In this document: positions 54,521-64,000 of the stretch, piece after piece
Position numbering within the stretch: the stretch's first letter is position 1
How the letters are laid out: each line of letters opens with the position of its first letter
NCBI GenBank assembly: GCA_024330965.1
Contig: JANDJL010000001.1
Span: 124,001 to 188,000 of the forward strand
Source of the DNA: Nitrospira sp.
GTDB taxonomy: Bacteria; Nitrospirota; Nitrospiria; Nitrospirales; Nitrospiraceae
Reading direction: 5' to 3'
Length of the DNA: 64,000 nucleotides
Made by a program: the position numbers and the translations under genes
The notes under the pieces: generated by a model
Told to the model about the DNA's origin: nothing
The model's input: the letters and a program-made list of their open reading frames with translations, nothing else
Database searches by the model: none

Positions 54521-56189
54521 CCCCGCCGATCAACTCTGCCGCCGTTTCCCTGATTTTCTTGGTTACCGTCTCTCCCGCAAGCATACGGGCGATCTCTTTC
54601 TCCCGGCTGGCTCCCTTTAACGAACGGACCACCGTCGTCGATCGATCCTTCACCAGCGCTTTTTCGAGATACCAATGATGATCAGCCTGAGATGCCACCT
54701 GCGGAAGATGGGTCACACACAGAACTTGATGACTGCGGCCCAACGCCTTGAGCCGCTTTCCAATCGCCGCCGCCGCGGCTCCTCCCACACCCGTATCGAT
54801 CTCGTCAAAAATAATGACCGGCACTCGATCGACACCCGCAAGAGCGGACTTGAGTGCGAGCATCACTCTGGAGATCTCCCCGCCGGAAGCAACCCGAGAC
54901 AACGGTTTGAGCGGTTCACCGCTATTTGCCGAAAAGAGGAACTCCACACGATCCAACCCTTCCGAACCGTAAGCGTCATCTCCTTCTCCCGTCGTGATCT
55001 CAATCTGAAATTGAGTCTGATCCATTTTGAGCGCATCAAGTTCTCGACGCACGATTTCCGTCATTCGCCCGGCCGCTTCCCTTCGTTTCTGACTCAATTC
55101 CTGCGCCAACTGCTCAACCTGCGCCCATCGTTCTCGTATCAGAGTATCGTACCGGCCAATCTCTTCGTCTGAGCGTTGAATGCCCTGCAATTCCTCCCTG
55201 ATTCGGCGATGAGCCTCCAACGCTGCCTCAACGGTTCCGCCATATTTCTTCTTGAGCCGCTGAATCAGCGCCAGGCGATCCTCGACCACGGCCAATCGAC
55301 CCGGATCGGTCTCCAATCGACCGATGTAGTCCCGCAAACAATCCGCGACTTCCTTTACGAGCACCTTTGCATCGGCGATCAACCGAACCGGCTCCTGCAT
55401 CGCCTGATCAAGCCTGGCCATCTCGCCGAGAATCCGTTCGACGAAGGCTGCATTCGGCAGAATCCCGTCGTTCTGTTCTACGAGTCTGGCTTGAGCCTCC
55501 CCCGCCAACTCGCCCAATCGATGCGAAGCCGCCAACCGCCGACGTTCGGACTCCAGCGCTTCTTCCTCCCCCAGACGGAGCGCCGCATCGTCCAATTCCT
55601 GGCACTGAAAGGTCAGATACTCCTCGCGCTGCGCCGCCTCCTGTGCTTTGACCGCCGCGCTCTCCCGTTCCCGACGCAGCCGAACCCAGTCTCGATAGCA
55701 TTGCCGATACCGCTCCCGTAATCCATGAAGACGGCCGAATGCATCCAGAGCATCCAGTTGCATGGAGGGTGCCAGCAGGGACTGCTGATCATGTTGGCCA
55801 TGAATATCGACGAGCACTCCCCCCAGAGCCTCCAACGCATGAACCGGGCTCATCGCCCCATTAAGGTATGCCCGATTCCGACCCGATCTCGCAATGACAC
55901 GCCGCACGACGAGTTGAGTGTCCCTTTCGCCCACTATTCCTTGAGCGCGCAACGTCGTCAGGATCGGGTGGTCGGGCGGAATGTCAAAAGCGGCTTCCAC
56001 GATAGCCTCTTCTTGCCCAAACCGAATCTGATCACTGGAGGCCCGTCCGCCCATGAGCAGTTCAATAGCATCGATCAGAAGAGATTTACCGGCTCCGGTT
56101 TCCCCTGTGAGCACGGTAAATCCCGACTCGATGGTAAGCTCGATCTGTTCCAGAACGGCGAAATTAGAGATGCGCAGCGCGGTCAACAT
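54510..56189 (-). CDS. recN: DNA repair protein RecN
   Basis: SMC-like ATPase in double-strand-break repair. 559 residues. Walker A LTGETGAGKSLLIDAI, a central coiled-coil (about 150-370), signature LSRVASGGEISRVMLALKS, Walker B VIIFDEIDTGVGG. Follows trxA by 17 bp on the same strand. Confidence 0.96.
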   Translation of the reverse strand: MLTALRISNFAVLEQIELTIESGFTVLTGETGAGKSLLIDAIELLMGGRASSDQIRFGQEEAIVEAAFDIPPDHPILTTLRAQGIVGERDTQLVVRRVIARSGRNRAYLNGAMSPVHALEALGGVLVDIHGQHDQQSLLAPSMQLDALDAFGRLHGLRERYRQCYRDWVRLRRERESAAVKAQEAAQREEYLTFQCQELDDAALRLGEEEALESERRRLAASHRLGELAGEAQARLVEQNDGILPNAAFVERILGEMARLDQAMQEPVRLIADAKVLVKEVADCLRDYIGRLETDPGRLAVVEDRLALIQRLKKKYGGTVEAALEAHRRIREELQGIQRSDEEIGRYDTLIRERWAQVEQLAQELSQKRREAAGRMTEIVRRELDALKMDQTQFQIEITTGEGDDAYGSEGLDRVEFLFSANSGEPLKPLSRVASGGEISRVMLALKSALAGVDRVPVIIFDEIDTGVGGAAAAAIGKRLKALGRSHQVLCVTHLPQVASQADHHWYLEKALVKDRSTTVVRSLKGASREKEIARMLAGETVTKKIRETAAELIGGATE

Positions 56190-56206
56190 GGCTGCGGCGG
56201 CGGCGC

Positions 56207-56554
56207 CTAGGCAGCGCCGGCGTGTTTGGCAAGGAGCGAATCGATCACTTCTTTAAACTGCCGCTTGGGCCTGGCCCCGACAAGCTTTTCGACCGGTTGG
56301 CCATCCTTGAAGAAGATGATTGTGGGAATGCTCATCACCTGATAACGACCGGCTATCTCAGGATTTTCGTCCGTGTTGAGCTTGCGAACCTTGACTTTAC
56401 CCGCATACTCCTCCGCCAACTCGTCGATAATCGGCGCCACCATCTGGCAGGGGCCACACCACACCGCCCAAAAATCGACCATCACAAGTTCGGTCGCCTT
56501 CATCACCTCGGCATCCCAGGTGGACTCTTCCACTTTTAAGGCATTTCCTGCCAC
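56207..56554 (-). CDS. trxA: Thioredoxin
   Basis: Redox protein with the active site WCGPC at residues 32-36 ([16 protein letters not shown]), the cis-Pro motif MSIPTIIFF and the usual length of 115 residues. The start is GTG at 56554 because AAGGAGGG lies seven bases upstream; the longer frame has no such site. No signal peptide, so cytoplasmic. Confidence 0.94.
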   Translation of the reverse strand: MAGNALKVEESTWDAEVMKATELVMVDFWAVWCGPCQMVAPIIDELAEEYAGKVKVRKLNTDENPEIAGRYQVMSIPTIIFFKDGQPVEKLVGARPKRQFKEVIDSLLAKHAGAA

Positions 56555-56700
56555 GTGTCTTCCCTCCTTAAAAGAAAATGAGCGTACGCTCACCAACGCG
56601 CCGGCATCGTACCCCACCCTTATTGGGCTGTCAAATCCCCCTCCTCCTCCTGGCACACCATAACAGGACAAGCTTCCGCGGGACAAGTTTCAGCTCCTGT

Positions 56701-59163
56701 TCAGCGAGCCCCTGTCGAACCGTCTTCAGCCATCCGCTCATGATTCCTGATACCATATTGCCCCCACGGCACATACCACGGAAGACCGCGCTCGCCCCAC
56801 AAGAGAGGAGACAGAATCGACCGCATCACGGCGGTACCGGTATTCTCGGTCCAGCCCAGTCCCGTCAGGCTCAGCATGAAACTAAATTGATGGCGATCGG
56901 GAAACTGCACGTAATAGAATCCCACCGACCAACATTTACAAGGATTTTGGTACAGCGCGACGATGTCGTATTCCGGACTTTTTCGCTGCTTCACGTCGTA
57001 GTACCCTTTGGCTCCGATCGTCCACCCCCAGGGAGTCCGAAACGCTCCCGACGCCGTCAGGAACAGAATTTCGCCCGTCGGGGCATAGACCTCGTTAAAT
57101 GAGATGGGATTCCAGATGTCTCCCCGTCTCACACGAGGACCGCTCCGGGAATACCGCTGGCCGATCTCGACATACCAATGACTCTCTTCCTGCCACCGAA
57201 TATCAGTGTTGACTTGACTGACGGTCCCCTTGTACGGATCGACAAACGCATCAACGATGAGATACTGGTTGATGGGCGGCCGCACGCTCGCCCCCAGCAG
57301 GCCGGCCGCGCGATCAAACCCCGCCGCGTCCATCTGGGACCTGACCGCGTGAGGCATATTATTGCCGATGACGGCGCGCACCCAGATGTCCGAAAATTTT
57401 CTGCCTTGGATGGGAACCGTTCTCGGTTGGATCGGTTGCGTGACCGATCCCAGAAACGGATCGACACCCGGCGTAAAATCTCTCGCCAACCTCTGCACGC
57501 CTCCCACCTGATAACTTTGGGCGACCGTCAAATCCAGCCAATTGAAAAACTGGGCGTCGCTCTGCTCCAACAACCGACTCCGAAACGCATAGGTCAACAG
57601 ATTCTTCCTCGGCAAATCATCAACTTGATCGATCAACGGCAAGTTTGATTGATCCGTCGCCGGCACATACTCGTACGTCACCGTCGGTTCGATCGTGTGC
57701 AACAGACTGCCGCCCCTCTCCAAGCCATAGCGACGCGTCAATTTCGACATCGCGTCAACCCCGATCCAAAACGTCTCCCGATGCTGAGACGTGGACGTTC
57801 GTGCGCCGCGACTGTAGTACACTTCACGGAATTTGGCCTGTGGCCGGACGCCGACCACGTGTCCGAAATCGATCACGTCCGTCGCGATTCCAGGCGCCAC
57901 ATCCACGCGATTCAGCGTGAATCCCTGTTCGCGATAAAAATTGACGAAATTCCCTTCTGCCCCGAACAGCAACGGAGAATCGAACACAGACACTTCCGGC
58001 AGATTGTAGCCTGCCTCCGGGAGGCGCTGAAACGTATCCCGCCCGCCAGCTTGCAGCGGCTGGAGGTATCGACCCATGAGATACAGATTCCCGTACGGCA
58101 ACCGCTGCGTCGCCAATAAATTGGATTCGTTGCTCGGGGAGGCCCTTAAAGTCCCGGAGTTGCTGAGCTGCTGAAAATAATTCGGATCGGTGACAAAACC
58201 GACATTCGCCCGTAGCAGCAACGTATCGGTAAACATCTGCGTGTGACTGCCGGTGATCGTCGCGCGGGCACGTTTGACATCTTCCGTTTGGCTCACCCCC
58301 GCCACGTTGGGCAACTCCGTCTGCTGCAGATATCCCACGTGCCACTGCCCACGCGACTGCCGATTTAACACATAGCGGTAGTCGAAATCCGATCCGTAGC
58401 CAAGATTGCTGTAATACTTCGGAGCGATCGTGAGGTCTTGGCTCGGATTGATCGCCCAATAAAAACTTGCTTGCGCGTGGAAGCCGAATCGATTGTCGTA
58501 CGAGACGACGGGAATCAGCAGACCGGTTTTCCGTCTGGTCAAAGGGTAGGTGAATCCCGGCACGGGAATCAGCGGCACATCGTTGACACAAACCCATGCA
58601 CGGCTGAACGACAACATATCGCCGATCCTGGCGTCAAGATCCTCAAATTTCAAGCGCCAGGCCGGCACCTCCCCTTCCTGCGCGTCGCAGTTGGTGAAAC
58701 TGCCTTCTTTGACCCGGTAGTGAGACTCAGAGAAACGCTGAAACAACCGACCGGTCACGTACGAGTTGGTGGATGACGCAAAGAGCCGGCCATGAGTTAC
58801 GACACCGGCTTCGGTGTTCACGTTCAATTCCAGCCGTTCGGCCGTCAGGTCCGTTTGAGGATCCGTCAGGTGAACGTGGCCGCTAGCGGTGAGGACTCCT
58901 GGCAGCACGTGAATCGTCACGCGATCCGCCGTCAGCGTGATTGCTCCGTAACGAACGACAACCGACCCTTCCGCCTCATACACCTCTTGGTCCTGCCGAT
59001 ATTCCAAACGTGCCGCCGTGACGTCCAACGGCGTGGAAGGACGTGGCTGGCCGCCGGTGTCCATATCCATCTCAGCGGCAAACACAACGGGCGCGATCCA
59101 GAACAGCACGACGGCCAAGACAAGGACGCGAGATCGGCGCATCATCCGCCCGGATCCCCGCAT
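56701..59163 (-). CDS. lptD: LPS-assembly outer-membrane protein LptD
   Basis: Final beta-barrel of LPS transport. About 820 residues: signal peptide VLVLAVVLFWIAPVVFAAEM, an OstA/LptA-like N-terminal domain (DVTAARLEYRQDQEVYEAEG and AITLTADRVTIHVLPG), then a long barrel with alternating strands. LptE is not adjacent. The ATG at 59163 is chosen because it starts just after the folC stop and follows GAGG. It shows that the organism has an LPS outer membrane. Confidence 0.9.
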   Translation of the reverse strand: MRGSGRMMRRSRVLVLAVVLFWIAPVVFAAEMDMDTGGQPRPSTPLDVTAARLEYRQDQEVYEAEGSVVVRYGAITLTADRVTIHVLPGVLTASGHVHLTDPQTDLTAERLELNVNTEAGVVTHGRLFASSTNSYVTGRLFQRFSESHYRVKEGSFTNCDAQEGEVPAWRLKFEDLDARIGDMLSFSRAWVCVNDVPLIPVPGFTYPLTRRKTGLLIPVVSYDNRFGFHAQASFYWAINPSQDLTIAPKYYSNLGYGSDFDYRYVLNRQSRGQWHVGYLQQTELPNVAGVSQTEDVKRARATITGSHTQMFTDTLLLRANVGFVTDPNYFQQLSNSGTLRASPSNESNLLATQRLPYGNLYLMGRYLQPLQAGGRDTFQRLPEAGYNLPEVSVFDSPLLFGAEGNFVNFYREQGFTLNRVDVAPGIATDVIDFGHVVGVRPQAKFREVYYSRGARTSTSQHRETFWIGVDAMSKLTRRYGLERGGSLLHTIEPTVTYEYVPATDQSNLPLIDQVDDLPRKNLLTYAFRSRLLEQSDAQFFNWLDLTVAQSYQVGGVQRLARDFTPGVDPFLGSVTQPIQPRTVPIQGRKFSDIWVRAVIGNNMPHAVRSQMDAAGFDRAAGLLGASVRPPINQYLIVDAFVDPYKGTVSQVNTDIRWQEESHWYVEIGQRYSRSGPRVRRGDIWNPISFNEVYAPTGEILFLTASGAFRTPWGWTIGAKGYYDVKQRKSPEYDIVALYQNPCKCWSVGFYYVQFPDRHQFSFMLSLTGLGWTENTGTAVMRSILSPLLWGERGLPWYVPWGQYGIRNHERMAEDGSTGAR

Positions 59164-59164
59164 G

Positions 59165-60460
59165 CTATCCTCGCAACACCGACGGCCGGCCTCCACACAG
59201 AGCCGCTTTCACGTCGCCGAGCAGCATCAGCGACCCTGTCACACAAATAAGATCGCGTGCGGTCGCACGGTGCTTGGCCAGCCGAAGGGCTTCGGCCGGA
59301 CAGGGCTCTTCCCAGACGGGATTGGACCAGCCCTCCAGCGTTTGGCGAAGATCCTCCACCCCAGCCGAGCGCGCCAGACCGGCTTGAGTCAACACGATTT
59401 CCGAGACGAAGGGCAGCAGGGCGGCAATAAAGGCGCGGCGATCCTTGTCCCGCATCATGCCCCACACCAAGATCACGCGCGAATCGGGATGAGCGGCAAG
59501 AAACTCCTCCAGATAACGGGCGAGCGCAAGAGCGGCGGCGGGATTATGCGCTCCATCCAACAGCACCGGCGGTTCTCCATCGAGCAATTCCAACCGCCCT
59601 TCCCAGGCGACGGCCTGAAGCCCTTGTCGAACCGCATCTTCTCCTATCGACAGTCCCGATTGGCCGGATGCTTCAAGCAAGGCAATCGCGCAAGCGGCGT
59701 TGTCCGATTGATGCCGCCCGGCAAGCCGACGGCAAAGCCCGTCCATTTTCCACGTCGGCCCCCGATAGGTGAATCGGTTCGGCCCATCTTCCCTTACAAA
59801 GAATTCGCTCCCTAAGCTCCACAAGGGCGCATCCCGCTGTTCGGCTACGCGCCTGATGACGGCTCCGGCACGTGCATCAATCCGTCCCATCACCACCGGA
59901 ACACCCGGCTTGATGATGCCCGCTTTCTCAAAGGCGATCGCCTCTTCCGTATGCCCCAAATACTCTTCATGATCCAAACCGATCGTCGTGATCGCGCAAG
60001 CGGTCGGCTGGACGACGTTCGTCGCATCAAATCGACCGCCCAACCCTACCTCGACAACCGCCACATCAACGCTTGAATCGGCAAAATAACGGAACGCAAC
60101 GGCCGTCGTCACTTCGAAAAATGTCGGAGCCGACGACGGCGGAATGACGCTTCGGACCACGTCCACCAATTCCACCAGTTCTTCTTGCCCGATCATGCGC
60201 CCGTTCACTTTGATCCGCTCGCAAAAGTCGACCAGATGCGGGGAGGTATACAGCCCCACCCGCAAGCCGGCCGCTTCGAGCATGGCTGCAGCCATAGCGG
60301 CCGTCGAGCCCTTTCCATTCGTGCCTCCGATGTGCAATACCCGAAACCGCCGCTCTGGATTCCCCATTGCACACAACAACGACCGCATGGTTTCGAGACC
60401 AAGCTTGATGCCATGTTTTTGGAGCCCGTACAGATAGTCAATGGCGGCGGGATAGGTCAT
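59165..60460 (-). CDS. folC: Folylpolyglutamate/dihydrofolate synthase
   Basis: Adds glutamate to folates. 431 residues. P-loop HIGGTNGKGSTAAM, MRSLLCAMGNPERRF, GLDHEEYLGHTEEAIAFEKA and a C-terminal Mur ligase domain with LLDGAHNP. 25 bp behind accD, as in many bacteria. Confidence 0.95.
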   Translation of the reverse strand: MTYPAAIDYLYGLQKHGIKLGLETMRSLLCAMGNPERRFRVLHIGGTNGKGSTAAMAAAMLEAAGLRVGLYTSPHLVDFCERIKVNGRMIGQEELVELVDVVRSVIPPSSAPTFFEVTTAVAFRYFADSSVDVAVVEVGLGGRFDATNVVQPTACAITTIGLDHEEYLGHTEEAIAFEKAGIIKPGVPVVMGRIDARAGAVIRRVAEQRDAPLWSLGSEFFVREDGPNRFTYRGPTWKMDGLCRRLAGRHQSDNAACAIALLEASGQSGLSIGEDAVRQGLQAVAWEGRLELLDGEPPVLLDGAHNPAAALALARYLEEFLAAHPDSRVILVWGMMRDKDRRAFIAALLPFVSEIVLTQAGLARSAGVEDLRQTLEGWSNPVWEEPCPAEALRLAKHRATARDLICVTGSLMLLGDVKAALCGGRPSVLRG

Positions 60461-60485
60461 CAGCTATCGGAGGAGCTGCGTACGG

Positions 60486-61325
60486 CTATAAATGAGAAAC
60501 GAGAGTACTGACCGTCTCTTTGAGTTGCTTGCGCTCGACGATCATATCGATCATCCCGTGTTCAAGAAGAAATTCGGCTCGCTGGAACTGATCCGGCAAC
60601 TGTTGTTTGATCGTTTGCTGGATGACCCGAGGACCGGCAAACCCGATCAACGCCTTGGGCTCGGCGATGATCACATCGCCCAGCATCGCCACACTGGCTG
60701 TCACACCGCCGAACGTGGGATCGGACAGGATGGAAATGAACGGTAATTTGGCCTCGCCCAGCTTAGCGACGGCTGCCGACGTTTTGGCCATCTGCATCAG
60801 CGAGAGAATGCCCTCCTGCATGCGCGCACCGCCGGAGGCCGTCACCAAAATGACCGGCAGCTTGAATTCCACCGCCCGATCGATGGCGCGGCAAAGCTTT
60901 TCTCCCACCACCGATCCCATGCTGCCGCCCATAAAACCGAAGTCAAACACGCACAACACCACCCGCTGGCCGTTGATCAGGCCTTCGCCGACGACGAGCG
61001 CATCTTTGCGGCCGGTTTTTTCCTGCTGAGCTTTGATCCGCTCGCGATAGGACTTCGTGTCGTGGAAATTCAGCGGGTCCTGCGCTTCCAATTCGGCGTC
61101 CCATTCTCGAAACGTCCCCAAGTCGACGAGCAGTCCGATCCGCTCCATGACGGTGATCGGGAAATGATAATCGCACTTCGGACAGACCTTGTTATTGCGT
61201 TCTACTTCTTTGCGATAAACGATTTCCCGGCAGTGGTTGCATTTGAGCCACATCCCTTCGGCGCCTTTGGACCGAGGAGGAACTGGTATCTCCGCCGGTT
61301 TGTCTTTCTTAAACCACGCCATCAT
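60486..61325 (-). CDS. accD: Acetyl-CoA carboxylase carboxyltransferase beta subunit
   Basis: Transfers carboxyl from biotin to acetyl-CoA. 279 residues. N-terminal zinc ribbon [20 protein letters not shown], then CDYHFPI, and the crotonase-type core [35 protein letters not shown] and [11 protein letters not shown]. accA is not in the window. Precedes folC. Confidence 0.96.
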   Translation of the reverse strand: MMAWFKKDKPAEIPVPPRSKGAEGMWLKCNHCREIVYRKEVERNNKVCPKCDYHFPITVMERIGLLVDLGTFREWDAELEAQDPLNFHDTKSYRERIKAQQEKTGRKDALVVGEGLINGQRVVLCVFDFGFMGGSMGSVVGEKLCRAIDRAVEFKLPVILVTASGGARMQEGILSLMQMAKTSAAVAKLGEAKLPFISILSDPTFGGVTASVAMLGDVIIAEPKALIGFAGPRVIQQTIKQQLPDQFQRAEFLLEHGMIDMIVERKQLKETVSTLVSHL

Positions 61326-61443
61326 TCACTCCTTCTGAGAGGATGAAAGACCATGAATCAGGCCGTCCACAGACGCCGACGCAGCCTAGCATGTCATTCC
61401 CTATCACGCACGTTCTCACACCCTGACCTCTCCCCAGCGGGCC

Positions 61444-62151
61444 TTACGGCGCCACGACCAACAACGCCTGCCTCGTCAACATCCACCCCCCTACACAGAG
61501 ACTGGCCGTACCGGCCAGCCATTGCAGTCCTGCAAAGACCCGTCGGCTGAACGCCATCGAGTACACAATCGGAAGGCTGATCGTCAATCCGACTACCATC
61601 ATGCCGATGATCGATCCGGCACCGAACACGGCAATGAACAACAACGCCGTCTTCAACTCCTGAGCAGACGCCAAGATCACAAGCATCAAGGCCGCTGATC
61701 CGGCCAACCCGTGCGCCATTCCGATGCAGAGAGGGCGAATGGAATCCGCCATCCAATGCCGGTGGTGATGATCGGCCTGGCGGCGGTGGCTATGCCAATG
61801 AATATGGACCCCATGACCGTGAGTGTGAGGGTGGACATGCCACTGCTCAGCCAAGAGTGTAAAGATCAAATTCCCCCCGAGCACGACAAGCAAGGCCCCG
61901 ACTCCGGTCTCGGCGATGACTTCGAACCGCTCCGAAATACGAATCCCGAACGCGAAGACGATCGCTCCCATAGCCAGCAGCGTCGCCGTATGCCCCACGC
62001 CCCACCAAAATCCGACGGCTCCGGACGCCAGGAACGATGGTCGTTCGGCCAACACCGTCGAGACGGCGGCCAGATGATCGGCGTCGAGCGCGTGCCTCAG
62101 ACCTAACAGGAATCCCACTCCCAGGCTGAGGGTGTATGAGGAGTCACTCAT
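61444..62151 (-). CDS. NiCoT/UreH-like nickel or cobalt transporter
   Basis: 235 residues, six to seven membrane helices. The signature GLRHALDADHLAAVS near the N-terminus is the metal-recognition helix of NiCoT/UreH permeases. A cytoplasmic or periplasmic His-rich loop (HPHTHGHGVHIHWHSHRR) is typical of nickel buffering. Metal choice between Ni and Co is not decidable; neighbours are molybdenum cofactor genes. Confidence 0.82.
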   Translation of the reverse strand: MSDSSYTLSLGVGFLLGLRHALDADHLAAVSTVLAERPSFLASGAVGFWWGVGHTATLLAMGAIVFAFGIRISERFEVIAETGVGALLVVLGGNLIFTLLAEQWHVHPHTHGHGVHIHWHSHRRQADHHHRHWMADSIRPLCIGMAHGLAGSAALMLVILASAQELKTALLFIAVFGAGSIIGMMVVGLTISLPIVYSMAFSRRVFAGLQWLAGTASLCVGGWMLTRQALLVVAP

Positions 62152-62193
62152 TCGTGCATCTCTTCGGGCAACAGCGGATCGCCGAAGTTGGAT

Positions 62194-63261
62194 CTAGCCT
62201 CCCCGCGCGTGCATCTCGAGATGAGGATCTTCCCGCAACCGTTCGATCCCGATGAGTCCGCTCTCCCGTGCTCCCGTTCGTTCTAACTCCTTGCGTGCCT
62301 CGGCGCCGCGATCCCGACGCAATCCCCATCCGGCTCTGATGATCTCCCGAATCTGATCCGGTTTGGCGCCCCCGCGCAACGGCCCGCGCATGTCGATTCC
62401 ATCGGTCGCATAGAGGCAGAGATACCACATCCCGTCGGCCGTGACACGGCTCCGATCACACTGTGCGCAAAAGGGCGTCGTCGTCGAAGGAATGACGCCG
62501 AACGTCGTGCCGTCCGCCAACTGGTACCGTTGAGCCGGAGCCGCCCCCCGACCTGGAATCGCCGCAATCGGTCCATAGTGTCGGCTCAAGCGCTCCAACA
62601 TTTCAGCGCCTGACAGCACCTTGTCCATCGTCCACTCATTGGCGCCGCCCACATCCATGTATTCGATAAACCGTACCTCGGCATCGATGGAGCGGGCGAA
62701 CTCGATCAGCCTCACAAGCTCATCATCATTGAACCCGCGGATCATGACCGTATCCAGCTTCAGATCCGGAAATCCGATAGTACGAACCGCCTCGATCCCC
62801 TTCAGAACACGTGCGAATTCATCTCGACCAGTTAACCGCCGAAACCGATCGGGTTTGAGCGTGTCCAGACTGACGGTCACCCGATGAAGCCCCGCGTCAT
62901 ACAAGGACTTCGCCTGTTCGGCCAGCAACACCCCGTTCGTCGTCAGCGCGATCTCAACAATCCCTCGGTTCTGCGAGAGCAGCCGAATCAGCCGAGGAAG
63001 GTCTCGCCGGAGCAGCGGCTCGCCGCCCGTCAGCCGAACCTTGTCTACCCCCAGGTCAACAAAATACCCGACCAACGTCGCCATCTCCTCGAAGCTCAGC
63101 ACATCTTTGCGCGGAAGCCACACATACTCCTCTTCCGGCATGCAGTAGCGACAGCGCAGATTGCAACGATCGGTGACGGAAAGACGCAGGCTCCGGAGCG
63201 GCCGGTCGTACACGTCCCTGATCGATTCATCCAGGGCACGATGCAAAAAGAGATCGTCCAT
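62194..63261 (-). CDS. moaA: GTP 3',8-cyclase (molybdenum cofactor)
   Basis: Radical SAM enzyme that makes the first pterin intermediate of Moco. 355 residues. SAM cluster CNLRCRYCMPEEEY, second 4Fe-4S cluster in FCAQCDRSRVTADGMWYLC, and a C-terminal Gly-Gly (ARGG) needed for activity. Nitrite oxidoreductase and nitrate reductase use this cofactor. 43 bp behind moaDE. Confidence 0.95.
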   Translation of the reverse strand: MDDLFLHRALDESIRDVYDRPLRSLRLSVTDRCNLRCRYCMPEEEYVWLPRKDVLSFEEMATLVGYFVDLGVDKVRLTGGEPLLRRDLPRLIRLLSQNRGIVEIALTTNGVLLAEQAKSLYDAGLHRVTVSLDTLKPDRFRRLTGRDEFARVLKGIEAVRTIGFPDLKLDTVMIRGFNDDELVRLIEFARSIDAEVRFIEYMDVGGANEWTMDKVLSGAEMLERLSRHYGPIAAIPGRGAAPAQRYQLADGTTFGVIPSTTTPFCAQCDRSRVTADGMWYLCLYATDGIDMRGPLRGGAKPDQIREIIRAGWGLRRDRGAEARKELERTGARESGLIGIERLREDPHLEMHARGG

Positions 63262-63304
63262 AACGCTCGCTCAAGCAGGTTGGTCAAATCGACATGTTGC
63301 CAGC

Positions 63305-64000
63305 CTATGGGTGCTCTTCCACCCAGACTTCCCCTTGTGGCGTGTGTTCGAGTTTCCAGATGGGAGTGATTTGTTTCAGCTCATCGATCGCCCACTTGCA
63401 GGCTTGAAAAGCGTCGGCCCGGTGCTCGGCGGCAGCGATGATCAGCACGATGTTCTCTCCGATAGCGATCTCGCCATAGCGATGGATAATCAGCAGTTCG
63501 AGAATGTCGAAATCCCTCAGTGCGCGGTCACGAATCTCCCGCAGTTTTTTCTGAGCCATGCCTTCGTAGTGCTCGAACGTGAGGCGATCCACCTCCCGGC
63601 CTTTCGAACGATCCCTTGCCGTTCCGAGAAACATGGCAACCCCGCCAATGCTGGTCGATCGGCGCCGAACTCGTTCCAGTTCCTGATCGATCGAGAAATT
63701 CTCCCGCTGCACGCGAACAAGCACCTCTTCACTTGGCCCGACTGTCGAATTCCCTCCTGCAAACGGCGGTAGCAACGCTATTTCGTCTCCCTCCCGAATT
63801 TCCGTTTGCTCGTGGGCAATCTCTTGATTCACCGACACCAGCACTTTCTTTTGATGGATCAACTCGCCAATCCGGGGATACTCCTGATCGAGCAACCGGA
63901 GGAGATCCTTGACTGTGAACCCCTCCGTCCACCCCAACGAGAGATGCTCACGATTGCCGGCCAGGGACTTCGTCATCCCGAACAATTTGACCACCGTCAT
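63305..64000 (-). CDS. MoaD-MoaE fusion, molybdopterin synthase
   Basis: 231 residues. An N-terminal MoaD ubiquitin-like domain (TVVKLFGMTKSLAG to LLPPFAGG; Gly82-Gly83) is followed by MoaE (GVAMFLGTARDRSKGREV, FEHYEGMAQKKL, VLIIAAAEHRADAF and KLEHTPQGEVWVEEHP). MoaD normally needs a free C-terminal Gly for the thiocarboxylate, so the fusion implies cleavage after GG, as described for MoaX-type proteins. The ATG is at the window edge; the MoaD start fits, so the gene is probably complete. Confidence 0.88.
   Translation of the reverse strand: MTVVKLFGMTKSLAGNREHLSLGWTEGFTVKDLLRLLDQEYPRIGELIHQKKVLVSVNQEIAHEQTEIREGDEIALLPPFAGGNSTVGPSEEVLVRVQRENFSIDQELERVRRRSTSIGGVAMFLGTARDRSKGREVDRLTFEHYEGMAQKKLREIRDRALRDFDILELLIIHRYGEIAIGENIVLIIAAAEHRADAFQACKWAIDELKQITPIWKLEHTPQGEVWVEEHP

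Noticed and set aside
1..64000. CRISPR arrays, insertion sequences, integrases, rRNA genes and further tRNAs
   Set aside because: Both strands were read for regularly spaced repeats, transposase or integrase motifs and cloverleaf patterns; apart from the tRNA at 3991-4066 none was seen.

Overview
The window looks like chromosomal DNA of a Gram-negative bacterium with an LPS outer membrane (LptD, lipoproteins, TatC, MacAB). The gene set includes a long HflX, a MoaD-MoaE fusion, tandem DUF507 proteins, ClpC, class 1A dihydroorotate dehydrogenase and many small Nitrospira-type conserved proteins. This fits Nitrospirota, most likely a Nitrospira-like nitrite oxidiser. That assignment rests on gene content and style only; no rRNA or phylogenetic marker was compared.

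Layout. 1-3.7 kb: the end of a site-2-protease/CBS protein, a small membrane protein and a large MscS-type channel. 3.9-4.1 kb: a complete tRNA(CAT) with its own promoter and terminator. 4.1-7.7 kb: an accessory-looking block directly behind the tRNA. It holds an 11-residue-repeat LEA-like protein, a two-helix mini-protein, a ZorA/ZorB-like (MotAB/OmpA-type) motor pair and two small unknown proteins. 7.9-12.5 kb: an 872-aa FtsX-type permease and a LolD-type ATPase, separated by an HTH-only LuxR-type regulator and a class 1A DHODH. 12.7-15.3 kb (+): ComF, an FmdB zinc ribbon, an excisionase-like HTH, an orphan MraZ and a RusA-like resolvase. 15.5-18.8 kb (-): MacB permease, MacB ATPase and MacA.

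19-32.1 kb (-): a long co-directional housekeeping run in transcription order clpC, tsaD, hflX, nth, yicC, gmk, rpoZ, coaBC, a TPR protein, aroQ, efp, accB, accC. Many junctions overlap by 4 bp, and a strong sigma70-type promoter lies before clpC. 32.4-36.7 kb: NAD kinase, converging on a ferredoxin-NADP reductase-like flavoprotein; a dolichyl-phosphate-mannose-synthase-like glycosyltransferase, converging on a lipoprotein. 36.8-43 kb (-): radA, an LolA/LolB-like lipoprotein, tsaB, rimI, a DUF465 protein, tatC, a beta-propeller protein and a cyclophilin. 43.3-46.2 kb (-): a cyclophilin-like TM1367-type protein, two DUF507 paralogues, a TPR lipoprotein, bcp and a secreted protein with a degenerate HAD-like end. 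46.3-50 kb (+): an RNase H-fold exonuclease, a PP2C phosphatase, a SnoaL-like exported protein, and an exported protein with the full copper-ligand pattern of PHM-type monooxygenases. 50.4-54.5 kb (+): a histidine kinase, an NtrC-type regulator and an HD-GYP response regulator. 54.5-64 kb (-): moaDE, moaA, a NiCoT/UreH-like transporter, accD, folC, lptD, trxA and recN.

Most of the window is housekeeping: fatty-acid initiation (accB, accC, accD), CoA, shikimate, folate and molybdenum cofactor synthesis, t6A tRNA modification (tsaB, tsaD) and DNA repair (nth, recN, radA, rusA-like). The parts most likely to hide new biology are the ZorAB-like motor without recognised Zorya effectors behind the tRNA, the PHM-like copper protein, and the repeat-bearing intergenic regions around the two-component genes.
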